A stretch of 64,000 nt of DNA from Sodalis sp. dw_96 (lineage in GTDB: Bacteria; Pseudomonadota; Gammaproteobacteria; Enterobacterales; Enterobacteriaceae): contig NZ_JAAVUT010000001.1 of NCBI RefSeq assembly GCF_018449575.1, positions 186,001-250,000 on the forward strand. The letters run 5' to 3'. The position numbers and the translations under genes were made by a program. The notes under the pieces are model-generated. The model had not been told where the DNA came from. It did no database searches and saw nothing but the letters and a program-made list of their open reading frames with translations. Of the stretch, positions 42,899 to 53,521 are shown piece after piece. The first letter of the stretch is position 1. Every line of letters begins with the position of its first letter.

Positions 42899-43627
42899 TT
42901 ACTCTTGGACAAGGGGCATAAAACCCGCCTCCAGCAGAAACCGCTGTCCCGCCGGGGAAAGAATAAATGCCGCCAGCGGCTCGGCGGCAGGCGTGCCTAT
43001 GCCCAGGGCGTAGAGCGCCAGCACATTGAATTGCGCCGGAATTTCCACCACCCGCAGCGCGGGATCGTTTTGCAGCAGCCGGGCGTAGTGGGCGTAACCG
43101 ATAAAAATATCCGCTTTGCCCTGCTGAATCAGCCAACCGGCGGCGGTGACGCCGACGGGCAGCGGCGGAGAGTCGGCGCCGCCCACCAATTGCCTGGCCC
43201 GCAGTTTAAGCGTGACCGCCGATGGCGGCAGCAGCGGGGCGATATTATCGAACAATTGCCAGGTATAGTCCCCAGACGGATCGCTAACGGGGGTGGACAT
43301 GCCGATAATCAGATCCGGATTGCTCAGCAGCGACAGCCAGTCCGCCCCAAGGGTTGCAGGCGTGCTGCGCACCGTCAGGCACAGTCGGTTGGCGATAAAA
43401 GGCTGCACCCGTAATACCCGGCTCGCCGCCAGCAGCCGTTGCGGATGGGCGGTATTGGCCGACGCGAAGAGATCGCACGGCTCCCCAGCCTCAATACGCT
43501 GTCGCAGCAAACCGGCGGGGCCGTACTCCGCCCGCAGCCTTTGCCCGGTGAGATGGGTATATTCAGCCAATAACGGCGTTAGCGCCGTCCGCAGACTGCC
43601 GGCGGCCAATACGGTTAAACAGGTCAA
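42899..43627 (-). CDS. ModA-like substrate-binding domain protein without signal peptide
   Basis: 242 aa. VLAAGSLRTALTPLLAEYTH, LRAEYGPAGLLRQRIEAGEP, CDLFASANTAHPQRL and DIFIGYAHYARLL are the ModA-type oxyanion-binding fold (type II periplasmic binding protein). The protein starts directly at the first beta strand (MTCLTVLAAGSL), with no export signal, so it should be cytoplasmic. It faces the MolABC-like operon. It could be a molybdate/tungstate sensor or buffer; a wrongly short N-terminus is less likely because no signal-like codons precede it in frame. Confidence 0.7.
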   Translation of the reverse strand: MTCLTVLAAGSLRTALTPLLAEYTHLTGQRLRAEYGPAGLLRQRIEAGEPCDLFASANTAHPQRLLAASRVLRVQPFIANRLCLTVRSTPATLGADWLSLLSNPDLIIGMSTPVSDPSGDYTWQLFDNIAPLLPPSAVTLKLRARQLVGGADSPPLPVGVTAAGWLIQQGKADIFIGYAHYARLLQNDPALRVVEIPAQFNVLALYALGIGTPAAEPLAAFILSPAGQRFLLEAGFMPLVQE

Positions 43628-43861
43628 GACGCGCTCCCGGAATATTGGTCCATAGTCAGCAAAATATCATTAAATCTGCACATACACTGGGACATCTTGG
43701 GGAGATTCGCCGTCGAAAATTTGTCTTTTCTTATATATGGACACATTCTTATTAAGACTATGCCTTGCTTCAAAGTTTGACTTTACGCACAGTTTATACT
43801 GTTCCGGCACAACATCGTTACATTCCTGTACAAGTTCTGATAAGCCACAAGGAATCCTACA

Positions 43862-46141
<2,280 letters not shown>

Positions 46142-46632
46142 ACGGACGACGCTATAAGGCGGTCCGGGCAGGTTTGATGCCCGGACCGCCGGTGCCCGGG
46201 ACATCAGGCTCGCCCATAAAGGCGCCGCGATGAGTCCGTTATCTCTCAAACGTTGTAGTGATTAGCGACCGCTACAACGCAATTTGCCTACCCTTTTCAT
46301 TACCGCATTCATTTCGACTCAACAAGTTCAGCCAATATATTTTGAAAATAATGTAATAAAAATAATTAAACTATTATAATGGTGATATTAAAATCAAAGT
46401 ACAACGTTACTAATATAATAATATATTCTTCAGCTTTGCTTTCGACAGACTATTTTAAACAGCGAAGCGTGTTGAAAGAGTACCTTTCTATATAATGCGT
46501 ACTAGATCGCAAATATCTCTTTTTATTAAAGCCACAGTAAAAGCAACGTGACATAATTTATTGAGTAATAGCGTATTTATTAACCCGCCGGTCATTCTTT
46601 CAGATTGAAAATATTCTTAAGGATTGATATCT
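46142..46632. other. AT-rich intergenic region after maeB
   Basis: Besides the strong inverted repeat next to maeB no gene is seen. From about 46310 on the DNA is distinctly AT-rich and presumably holds the promoter of the amidohydrolase gene. I cannot assign boxes with confidence. Confidence 0.4.
46158..46190 (+). terminator. 13-bp perfect stem-loop after maeB
   Basis: GGCGGTCCGGGCA (46158-46170) and TGCCCGGACCGCC (46178-46190) pair perfectly around a 7-base loop, 17 bases after the stop. The T-run is missing, so it may act as a 3' stabiliser or a weak terminator. Confidence 0.6.
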
Positions 46633-48084
46633 ATGAGCTTATATAGAAATAGCCAGTCCAGCTGGCCGTCTGCCATTTCGGCATGTCGCGGCAGTAGAAT
46701 AAAAGGCCCTTGGTTAATCCTGTTGGGGATACTCTGTTTCTTTTCATATATCGCCCTGGCGGATGAAGGCGATTTTGTCTTACCCGGCGAAGCCACGCCG
46801 CCGCCAGTCAATCACGAGCTAACCTTATTTCAGAATGTCCGCATCTTCGACGGTAAAAATACCGATCTTTCCGCCCCCTCAAACGTGTTGGTGAAGGACG
46901 GCGTCATAGCGCACATCTCCACCGACCCCATTGACGTGGAACAGGCCGACAATGCCCGGGTCATCGCCGGCGACGGGCGCGTGTTGATGCCGGGCCTTAT
47001 CGATGCGCACTGGCATTCGTTCATGGCGTCGACGCCGCAGATGATGCTGATGACCGCCAGCCCGGATTACCTGCAACTGCGGGCGGCGCGGGAGGCGAGC
47101 GATACCCTGATGCGCGGGTTTACCACGGTGCGGGATCTCGGCGGGCCGGTATTCGGCCTCAAGCGCGCCATTGACGAGGGGATGATCGAAGGTCCGCGCA
47201 TCTACCCGTCCGGGGCCTTTATTTCACAAACTTCCGGCCATGGCGACTTTCGTTTCCCGTTTGAATTGCCTCGTCAGCCGGGCGGCCCATTAAGCTATTC
47301 GGAGCGTATAGGCATCGCCGCCATTGCCGATAGCGCGGATGAAGTGCGCCTGCGGGCCAGGGAGCAACTGCGTCAGGGCGCCAGCCAAATCAAGCTGATG
47401 GGGGGCGGGGGCGTGGCCTCGCAGTATAATCCCCTCGAATCGGTACAATTCACCGTGCCGGAAATCCGTGCGGCGGTGGAGGCCGCCGGCAACTGGGGCA
47501 CCTATGTGACGGTACACGCCTATACGCCGGCGGCCATTCGCCAGGCGGTGGAAGCCGGCGCCAAATGCATTGAGCATGGCCAGCTGATGGACGACGCCAC
47601 CGCCAAATTGCTGGCGGATAAAGGTATATGGCTGAGTATCCAGCCGTTACTCGACGACGAGGACGCTTCTCCGCTGCCGACCGCGCTGTCCCGGCAAAAG
47701 GCCCAGTTAGTCTATGCCGGTACCGATAACGCCTATATGCTTGCCATAAAATACCATATCAAGACGGCCTTCGGCACCGATTCGCTGTTCGACCCACGGG
47801 TAGCAGGCCGTCAGGGGGCGATTCTGGCTAAGCTGGCGCGCTGGTATACCCCGGCGGGTTTATTGAAGATGGCCACCGGCGACAATGGCGAACTCATGGC
47901 ATTGTCCGGAAATATCAATCCCTATCCCGGCCGGCTCGGCACGGTAGAGCAAGGCTCGCTGGCGGACCTGCTGCTGGTGGATGGCAATCCCCTGGATAAC
48001 ATCAAACTCATCGAGGATCCGGGCAAAAACTTTGTCGTCATCATGAAGGACGGCCATATCTATAAAGATACTTTGCCGAAATAA
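46633..48084 (+). CDS. Exported amidohydrolase-family enzyme (imidazolonepropionase/prolidase-like)
   Basis: 483 aa from ATG 46633 (AAGGA nine bases before). An N-terminal hydrophobic stretch (GPWLILLGILCFFSYIALAD) serves as a signal peptide or anchor. The amidohydrolase TIM barrel has metal ligands in GLIDAHWHS (HxH), the carbamylated Lys region IKLMGGGG, TVHAYTPAA, EHGQLMDDAT and FGTDSLFD. Subfamily members cleave cyclic amides or Xaa-Pro/Xaa-Arg dipeptides. It stands alone between maeB and the citrate regulators. The substrate is unknown. Confidence 0.8.
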   Translation: MSLYRNSQSSWPSAISACRGSRIKGPWLILLGILCFFSYIALADEGDFVLPGEATPPPVNHELTLFQNVRIFDGKNTDLSAPSNVLVKDGVIAHISTDPIDVEQADNARVIAGDGRVLMPGLIDAHWHSFMASTPQMMLMTASPDYLQLRAAREASDTLMRGFTTVRDLGGPVFGLKRAIDEGMIEGPRIYPSGAFISQTSGHGDFRFPFELPRQPGGPLSYSERIGIAAIADSADEVRLRAREQLRQGASQIKLMGGGGVASQYNPLESVQFTVPEIRAAVEAAGNWGTYVTVHAYTPAAIRQAVEAGAKCIEHGQLMDDATAKLLADKGIWLSIQPLLDDEDASPLPTALSRQKAQLVYAGTDNAYMLAIKYHIKTAFGTDSLFDPRVAGRQGAILAKLARWYTPAGLLKMATGDNGELMALSGNINPYPGRLGTVEQGSLADLLLVDGNPLDNIKLIEDPGKNFVVIMKDGHIYKDTLPK

Positions 48085-48229
48085 GGAAAGAGATTTTTAT
48101 ACAGCGCACCCAAGGTACGGTAAGCCGTTGCCTTCAGGGTAAACAGCTTCCGCCGTGGGCTGGGTAATGCTGTGGGTTAGGCACGGATGGTAGTGCCCAT
48201 GCGCGGTGACGATGGCCGGATATCGGTGC

Positions 48230-48937
48230 TTACAAGGGATTCTGGCGCCGGTATAACCGCCGCGGATGGCCGATTTTGCCATAGCGCATCTCAACGCTGA
48301 GGAATTCAATTTCCACGCAATATTCCAGATAACGACGGGCGGTGGTTTTGCTTAGTCCGGTCTGGCTGACGATATCGTCAACGGAATGCAGGGTGTCTTG
48401 GCCGGTGATAAAAATCTGCCGGATCAGATTGAGGGTATTTTCTTCAATACCTTTGCTCCCCGCCTCCTGGCTGTAGGTTTTGGATTGCAATTGATAAAGA
48501 ATATCGACGTTTTGCTGATCCACCACCTTAAAGGCGCGTTGTGTTCGGGCAAACTGAATAAACCGTTCCAGAGAATGGCTCAACCGCTTCCAGGATATGG
48601 GTTTGAGAATATAATCGAACGCACCGCAGCGGATGGCCTGGCTACAGGTATTCATATCACTGGCGGCGGTGATGAAAATCACTGAACATTCCAAGCCACG
48701 CATAAGTTCGCTGTCGATTAATGAGATTCCCTCGCCGTCCGGCAGATAATTATCCAGCAGAATCAGCCGGGGCCGCTTCTGCCGGAGTTGTTCTCGCGCG
48801 TCTTTCAAGGTATGTGCTATGCCCACCAGACGAAGCAGTTCATGGTTATCGATAAAATCAGCATGCATCTGTGCCAGTTGGTTTTCATCTTCAACCACCA
48901 GCACATCAAAAATTTCGGGTTGCATCATCGAATTCAT
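48230..48937 (-). CDS. citB: Citrate response regulator CitB/DpiA-like
   Basis: About 235 aa. Start codon is uncertain: ATG 48937, 48928 or 48925, all overlapping the end of the sensor gene. The receiver has VLVVEDENQLAQMHADFI and phospho-Asp in RLILLDNYLPDGEG; FITAASDMNTCSQAIRCGAF followed by DYILKPI is typical of CitB/DpiA/DcuR. The HTH reads SVDDIVSQTGLSKTTARRYL followed by EYCVEIEF. It should activate the divergent citrate operon under anaerobic citrate conditions. Probable targets are the CCAT-rich repeats in the intergenic region. Confidence 0.9.
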   Translation of the reverse strand: MNSMMQPEIFDVLVVEDENQLAQMHADFIDNHELLRLVGIAHTLKDAREQLRQKRPRLILLDNYLPDGEGISLIDSELMRGLECSVIFITAASDMNTCSQAIRCGAFDYILKPISWKRLSHSLERFIQFARTQRAFKVVDQQNVDILYQLQSKTYSQEAGSKGIEENTLNLIRQIFITGQDTLHSVDDIVSQTGLSKTTARRYLEYCVEIEFLSVEMRYGKIGHPRRLYRRQNPL

Positions 48938-50576
48938 CCGGGTTAATTGGCGCGGGTAACCTTGCACGATCCTTCATAGGGATAAAAACAGTAAAAACCG
49001 TACCATAGGGTTGATTGGTTGAAACTTCAATGGTTCCGCCGGAACGATTGACATAATTGTCCACCAGATGCAGCCCGAGCCCGTGATCGCCGCTGCGTTT
49101 AGACGTTATGCCCATATCAAAAATACGTTCCCGCATCGTCGGAGGGATGCCGATGCCCTGATCGGCTATTTCGATCACCATATCACGGGGGGTGCCGACA
49201 ATGTAGACTTCAACGGGATAATGCTCTCCATCGCGCAACAGCGTTGCCTCAACGGCGTTATCCAGTAGATTACCGACAATTGACATCAGTCCGGTTTCGC
49301 ACAGACCGGCTGGTATATGTGTCAGGCTACAGGCCGGATCGAACAATAATTCCACGCCTTTTTCCCTCGCGCTGGCAAACTTGCCCAGTAATAAGCCACA
49401 CAAAGTCGGGGAGCAAAACCGCGCCGAGACAAAATCAAGGATTTCCTGGGCGCTTTCCGATTGGGCTTCAATATAATGTATCGCTTCATCATAGCGCTTC
49501 ATATGCAATAGCCCGGCGAGGGTGGCGGTCCAATTCAACTGCTCGTGGCGTAAAATGCGTAAATTGTCCGCATAACGCTTGACCTGGCTTAGTTGGATGC
49601 TAAGACTATTAATCTCATGCCGATCGCGGAAACTGATCACCCAGCCCTGTAATTTATCCTCCAATAAAATCCGCACGCGACTGGCGATAACCGTGACCTG
49701 GTTAAAAAGACAAATTTCATCATGGGTATCGCCGGCCAGCATAGTTTTTTCTTGCAGAAAAGCGATGGGCTTAATTACCGAAGAAAGAAGCTTGCCGCGC
49801 AGTTCCCTTGAGGAGGCTTCCAGGGATAATATTGATTTGGCCGCTTGATTGATCTCGGCAACGCGGTATTCTTTGTCGATAGCAATCACGCCTTCAAAGA
49901 TGGATTCCAGCAGCGCTTTTTGCTGGCGCACTAATAGGCCTATTTCTCGCGGCTCCAGTGAAAACATCTGTTTCTTCATCGTATTGGCAAACCACCAGGA
50001 AAAGATGAATAATGCCACCAGCAACATTAACGCCATCAACAGAATATTAATCAATTTCCCGGCACTGAGCATATCTATACGTGTTTTTAAATAACCGATG
50101 GAAACAATGCCGATAATGTGATGTTGCTGATCGAATATGGGTGCTTTACTGCGTAAGGATATACCTAATCCGCCGCGTCGAACGGTAATGCTGTCTTTGC
50201 CTTGCAATACCTCAGTGTTATCTCCGCCAATCATCGATTTACCAATGCTGCCGGGATAGCCCGAATGATATAAATGCATACCGTGTTCATCGCCGATAAC
50301 AATATAACTGGCATCGCTGCGTTCCGCCAATTCACTCACCAGGGCGGCAATGGCGGCGGTATCCTGGATTTTGACCGCCTCGATCAGCGAAGGGATCATG
50401 GCAATTTCCCGCGACTGAACCTGGGCGCGGGCACCCAGTTCTGCGTAAAGCTGCTTGTCCAAGTCGTGGTAATAATAAATGCCTATCAGCAATAGCAATA
50501 ATGAAAAGAAAAGAATCAGGCTGATAAATAATTTTAAATGGAAAGAAACTTTTGTGCGCATAATAAATATAGCCAT
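48906..50576 (-). CDS. citA: Citrate sensor kinase CitA/DpiB-like
   Basis: 556 aa from ATG 50576 (ATG 50561 also possible; upstream codons lack an RBS). One helix near residues 15-36, a periplasmic PASp/sCache domain, a second helix (about 170-195), a cytoplasmic PAS, the phospho-acceptor box LRHEQLNWTATLAGLLHMKR and ATPase motifs NLLDNAVEA, DQGIGIP and GLGLHLV. In the ligand pocket His104, Arg142 and Lys144 fit known CitA residues, but the position of the essential first Arg (RxxH) is His101 (HLYH). Ligand preference could therefore differ from plain citrate. Confidence 0.88.
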   Translation of the reverse strand: MAIFIMRTKVSFHLKLFISLILFFSLLLLLIGIYYYHDLDKQLYAELGARAQVQSREIAMIPSLIEAVKIQDTAAIAALVSELAERSDASYIVIGDEHGMHLYHSGYPGSIGKSMIGGDNTEVLQGKDSITVRRGGLGISLRSKAPIFDQQHHIIGIVSIGYLKTRIDMLSAGKLINILLMALMLLVALFIFSWWFANTMKKQMFSLEPREIGLLVRQQKALLESIFEGVIAIDKEYRVAEINQAAKSILSLEASSRELRGKLLSSVIKPIAFLQEKTMLAGDTHDEICLFNQVTVIASRVRILLEDKLQGWVISFRDRHEINSLSIQLSQVKRYADNLRILRHEQLNWTATLAGLLHMKRYDEAIHYIEAQSESAQEILDFVSARFCSPTLCGLLLGKFASAREKGVELLFDPACSLTHIPAGLCETGLMSIVGNLLDNAVEATLLRDGEHYPVEVYIVGTPRDMVIEIADQGIGIPPTMRERIFDMGITSKRSGDHGLGLHLVDNYVNRSGGTIEVSTNQPYGTVFTVFIPMKDRARLPAPINPDEFDDATRNF

Positions 50577-50763
50577 CAGGCAAACGTATTGCTTATTAGC
50601 AATCTTATCATGATTAAAATCAGCTGTAAGGGCGCTAAACCTAAAGTGTGATCTCAACCACAACCGACGGGGGATATCACCGGCAAACGCTAGCCTGTTG
50701 TTAAAGACCCAACCTACATATTTCCCACTTTTCATTAACACGCCATATTTTGTGGAATAAAAA

Positions 50764-50808
50764 CCATTAAAACCATAAAATCCATTGAAACCATATAACC
50801 CATAAAGA
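50764..50808. promoter_or_regulatory. Five 9-bp CCAT repeats in the citA/citS intergenic region
   Basis: CCAT starts at 50764, 50773, 50782, 50791 and 50800, exactly nine bases apart, each followed by an A-rich pentamer (TAAAA, AAAAT, TGAAA, ATAAC, AAAGA). Further CCAT words lie at 50743, 50829, 50835, 50841 and 50858. The array lies between divergent citA and citS and is a candidate CitB binding region. Confidence 0.55.
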
Positions 50809-50955
50809 TTCTATCAAGATAAATTGCACCATTGCCATGACCATGAAATAATAAAATCCATTAAAATCTTTAAGACCTTTAAAATAACGGTTTAAATTTG
50901 AATTCAGTCACATAAATAACGTCAGCCGTTTTTTAGTATTCCAGCACTTATTTTA

Positions 50956-51082
50956 TATACCCTAAATAATTCGAGTTGCAGGAAGGCGGCGACACAGCGA
51001 ATCCCCAGGAGCTTACTCAAGTAAGTGACTGGGGTGAGCGAGGAAAGCCAACGCACCTGCAGCTTGAAGTATGACGGGTATA
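50956..51082. repeat. ERIC element, copy 2 (127 bp), directly upstream of citS
   Basis: This is the inverted version of the copy at 37548, from TATACCCTAA to CGGGTATA, with AGTAAGTGACTGGGGTGAGC inside. It ends only 12 bases before the citS start codon, so its stem lies in the citS leader and next to the RBS (AAAGGGG). Confidence 0.93.
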
Positions 51083-51094
51083 AAGGGGCTGATT

Positions 51095-52465
51095 ATGAGC
51101 ACGACAGACGATAGCTATATTTCTGCAGCTGAGCCGGCAGCGGTGAAAAAAATTTCCCTCAAGGAAAAATGGTGGCACATCCTTGATAACTGGAAAATCG
51201 GTATCATTCCATTACCGTTATTTTTCCTGGCCGCCATTCTGATCGGTATTGATTGTCTCAGCGGTAAATTACCCAACGATATCGTGGTGATGGTCGCGAC
51301 ACTGGCATTTTTTGGTTTTGCCTGCGGTGAAATCGGCAAGCGCCTGCCGGTGGTGGGCAAAATGGGCGCGGCGGCTATCTGCGCCACGTTTATTCCCTCA
51401 GCTATGGTGTATTACGGTTGGTTGCCCGATGTGGTGGTGACGGCCACCACCAGTTTTTATAAATCGACGAACATTCTTTATCTCTATATCTGCTGCATTA
51501 TCGTCGGCAGCATCATGAGCATGGACCGGCGCACGTTGATTCAAGGTTTTTTGCGGATCTTTTTTCCAATGTTTTGCGGCGAGGTAGTCGGCATGCTGGT
51601 GGGCATGGGCGTTGGACTGTCCCTCGGCCTGCCGCCGTTTCAAATCTTCTTCTTTCTTATTCTGCCGATTATGGCCGGCGGGGTGGGAGAGGGCGCCATA
51701 CCGCTCTCCATTGGTTATGCCGCGTTGCTGCATATGGAGCAGGGCGTAGTGCTGGGGCGGATATTGCCGGTGGTAATGCTCGGCGGATTGACCGCCATAA
51801 TCATTGCCGGCTGCCTGAATCGGCTGGGTAAGCGCTATCCCCATTTGACCGGCGAAGGCAAGCTGATGCCGGCTAAATACCCGGGCCAGAACGAGCCGGC
51901 CGCCGCGCTCACCAGCGTGCTTAGCGGTAAGACCGATGTAACCGCTATCGCCGCCGGGGCGCTGCTGGCGGTGCTGCTCTATATGCTGGGTATGCTGGGT
52001 TATAAATTAATCGGCCTGCCTGCTCCCGTGGGCATGCTGTTTATCGCGGTCCTGATCAAATTGGCCCACGGCGTTTCTCCCCGCATGCTGGCTGGTTCCC
52101 AGGTGGTGTATAAATTTTTCCAGACCTCGGTAACCTACCCGATTCTGTTTGCCGTCGGCGTTGCCATTACCCCCTGGCAGGAACTGGTGAATGCGTTCAC
52201 CCTCGCCAATTTGCTGGTGATCGTCAGCACCGTCTGCACCCTGGTGGGTACCGGCTATCTGGTGGGTAAAAAAATCGGTATGCATCCCATCGACGTGGCC
52301 ATCGTGTCCTGTTGCCAAAGCGGCCAGGGCGGCACTGGCGATGTGGCTATTCTGACCGCCGGCAACCGGATGGAGCTTATGCCGTTTGCCCAGATTGCCA
52401 CCCGTATCGGCGGTGCGATAAACGTATCGGTTTCCCTGTTGGTCTTGGGCAACTTTTTACTTTGA
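51095..52465 (+). CDS. citS: Citrate:Na+ symporter CitS (2-hydroxycarboxylate transporter family)
   Basis: 456 aa from ATG 51095 (GGGG seven bases upstream; an ATG at 51071 lies inside the ERIC repeat). About 11 helices. Both re-entrant loop motifs of the 2HCT family are present: MAGGVGEGAIPLSIGYA and CCQSGQGGTGDVAILTA. The N-terminal segment KEKWWHILDNWKIGIIPLPL is typical of CitS. It imports citrate with sodium for anaerobic fermentation. First gene of the cit operon. Confidence 0.93.
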   Translation: MSTTDDSYISAAEPAAVKKISLKEKWWHILDNWKIGIIPLPLFFLAAILIGIDCLSGKLPNDIVVMVATLAFFGFACGEIGKRLPVVGKMGAAAICATFIPSAMVYYGWLPDVVVTATTSFYKSTNILYLYICCIIVGSIMSMDRRTLIQGFLRIFFPMFCGEVVGMLVGMGVGLSLGLPPFQIFFFLILPIMAGGVGEGAIPLSIGYAALLHMEQGVVLGRILPVVMLGGLTAIIIAGCLNRLGKRYPHLTGEGKLMPAKYPGQNEPAAALTSVLSGKTDVTAIAAGALLAVLLYMLGMLGYKLIGLPAPVGMLFIAVLIKLAHGVSPRMLAGSQVVYKFFQTSVTYPILFAVGVAITPWQELVNAFTLANLLVIVSTVCTLVGTGYLVGKKIGMHPIDVAIVSCCQSGQGGTGDVAILTAGNRMELMPFAQIATRIGGAINVSVSLLVLGNFLL

Positions 52466-52504
52466 AATCCGGTTTTTTTGAAATCCGGTTTTTTTGAAAC
52501 CCGG
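52464..52504 (+). repeat. Tandem 16-bp repeats at the citS stop
   Basis: GAAATCCGGTTTTTTT occurs at 52464-52479 and 52480-52495, with a third partial unit GAAACCCGG. The repeat includes the stop codon bases. AACCCGGC (52498-52505) also faces GCCGGGTT (52553-52560), a possible intercistronic stem-loop between citS and the FAH gene. Confidence 0.6.
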
Positions 52505-52587
52505 CTGCGCACGCTGGCCAAGAATGATTCGCCGGCGAATCCAGGTTAGGTCGCCGGGTTGATAAGAATGTTTATTCAGGAAAATGT

Positions 52588-53463
52588 ATGAAACTCGCAA
52601 GTTATGTTTATCAGGGCGGCAAGAGCTACGGCATCGTGGTGGCGGGCGGCCTGATTGATTTAGGCCGCCGTCTCGCCCCGCGCTATCCGGATCTTAAAAC
52701 CCTCTTGGCCGGCGATGCCTTATCCGAGGCCAGTGAACTGTGCAATCAGCCGGCAGATGTGGCGATGGATGAGGTGACATTCCTGCCGGTGATTGAAAAT
52801 CCGGAGAAAATCTTATGTGTTGGTATGAACTATGCCGAAAAGCGTAAAGAATTTGACGAGATGAATCCGGCGCCGACGCTTTTCGTTCGCTTCGCCGATT
52901 CCCAAACCGGTCACGGAATGCCTATTGTCAAACCCCGCCTTTCTGCCGAATTTGATTACGAAGGCGAACTGGCGGTGATTATCGGCCGGGCGGGACATGA
53001 TATTCCCGCTTCGCAGGCATTGTCTCATGTCGCAGGGTATAGCTGCTATATGGATGGTTCGGCGCGGGACTGGCAGCATAACTGGTTCACAGCCGGAAAA
53101 AATTGGCGACAAACCGGCGCGTTCGGGCCTTATCTCACCACTGCCGATGAAGTCCCCAATCCCCATGATCTGAATATCCGTACCTGGTTAAACGGCCGCA
53201 TGGTGCAAAACGACAATACCGGCAGCATGGTCCACAGTATTGCCGCACTGATTGAATACATAAGCACCTTCACCCAGCTACACGCCGGCGATGTGATTAT
53301 TACCGGTTCACCGGGCGGCGTCGGCAAGAAGCGCACCCCGCCGCTGTTCATGAATAGCGGCGATTGCATTGAAGTGGAAATCGAAAAAATCGGTCATTTG
53401 AGCAATATGATTGTGGATGCGGTTGATTATTCACTGCCCGGGTCGTCCCATGCCGCCGCGTAG
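52588..53463 (+). CDS. FAH-family protein (FAHD1-like), candidate oxaloacetate decarboxylase of the cit operon
   Basis: 291 aa. The metal-binding residues of the fumarylacetoacetate-hydrolase fold are intact: FDYEGELAVIIG (two Glu) and GYSCYMDGSARDWQ (Asp), with the ITGSPGGVGKKRTPPLFMNS segment typical of the family. FAHD1-type members decarboxylate oxaloacetate or cleave acylpyruvates in the cytoplasm. It lies between citS and citC, where citrate fermenters such as Klebsiella carry or adjoin oadGAB; those genes are absent. Conversion of citrate-lyase oxaloacetate to pyruvate and CO2 is a reasonable inference, not proven. Confidence 0.8.
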   Translation: MKLASYVYQGGKSYGIVVAGGLIDLGRRLAPRYPDLKTLLAGDALSEASELCNQPADVAMDEVTFLPVIENPEKILCVGMNYAEKRKEFDEMNPAPTLFVRFADSQTGHGMPIVKPRLSAEFDYEGELAVIIGRAGHDIPASQALSHVAGYSCYMDGSARDWQHNWFTAGKNWRQTGAFGPYLTTADEVPNPHDLNIRTWLNGRMVQNDNTGSMVHSIAALIEYISTFTQLHAGDVIITGSPGGVGKKRTPPLFMNSGDCIEVEIEKIGHLSNMIVDAVDYSLPGSSHAAA

Positions 53464-53521
53464 TTTAAACGTGTCCGGGATCATCGCCGATACCCGGGAT
53501 TCGAGCCAAAGGGTAAGCGTT

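Noticed and set aside
42718..42921. 67-codon plus-strand ORF after the importer ATPase
   Set aside because: Lies across the 80-bp palindromic repeat; no RBS and no similarity.
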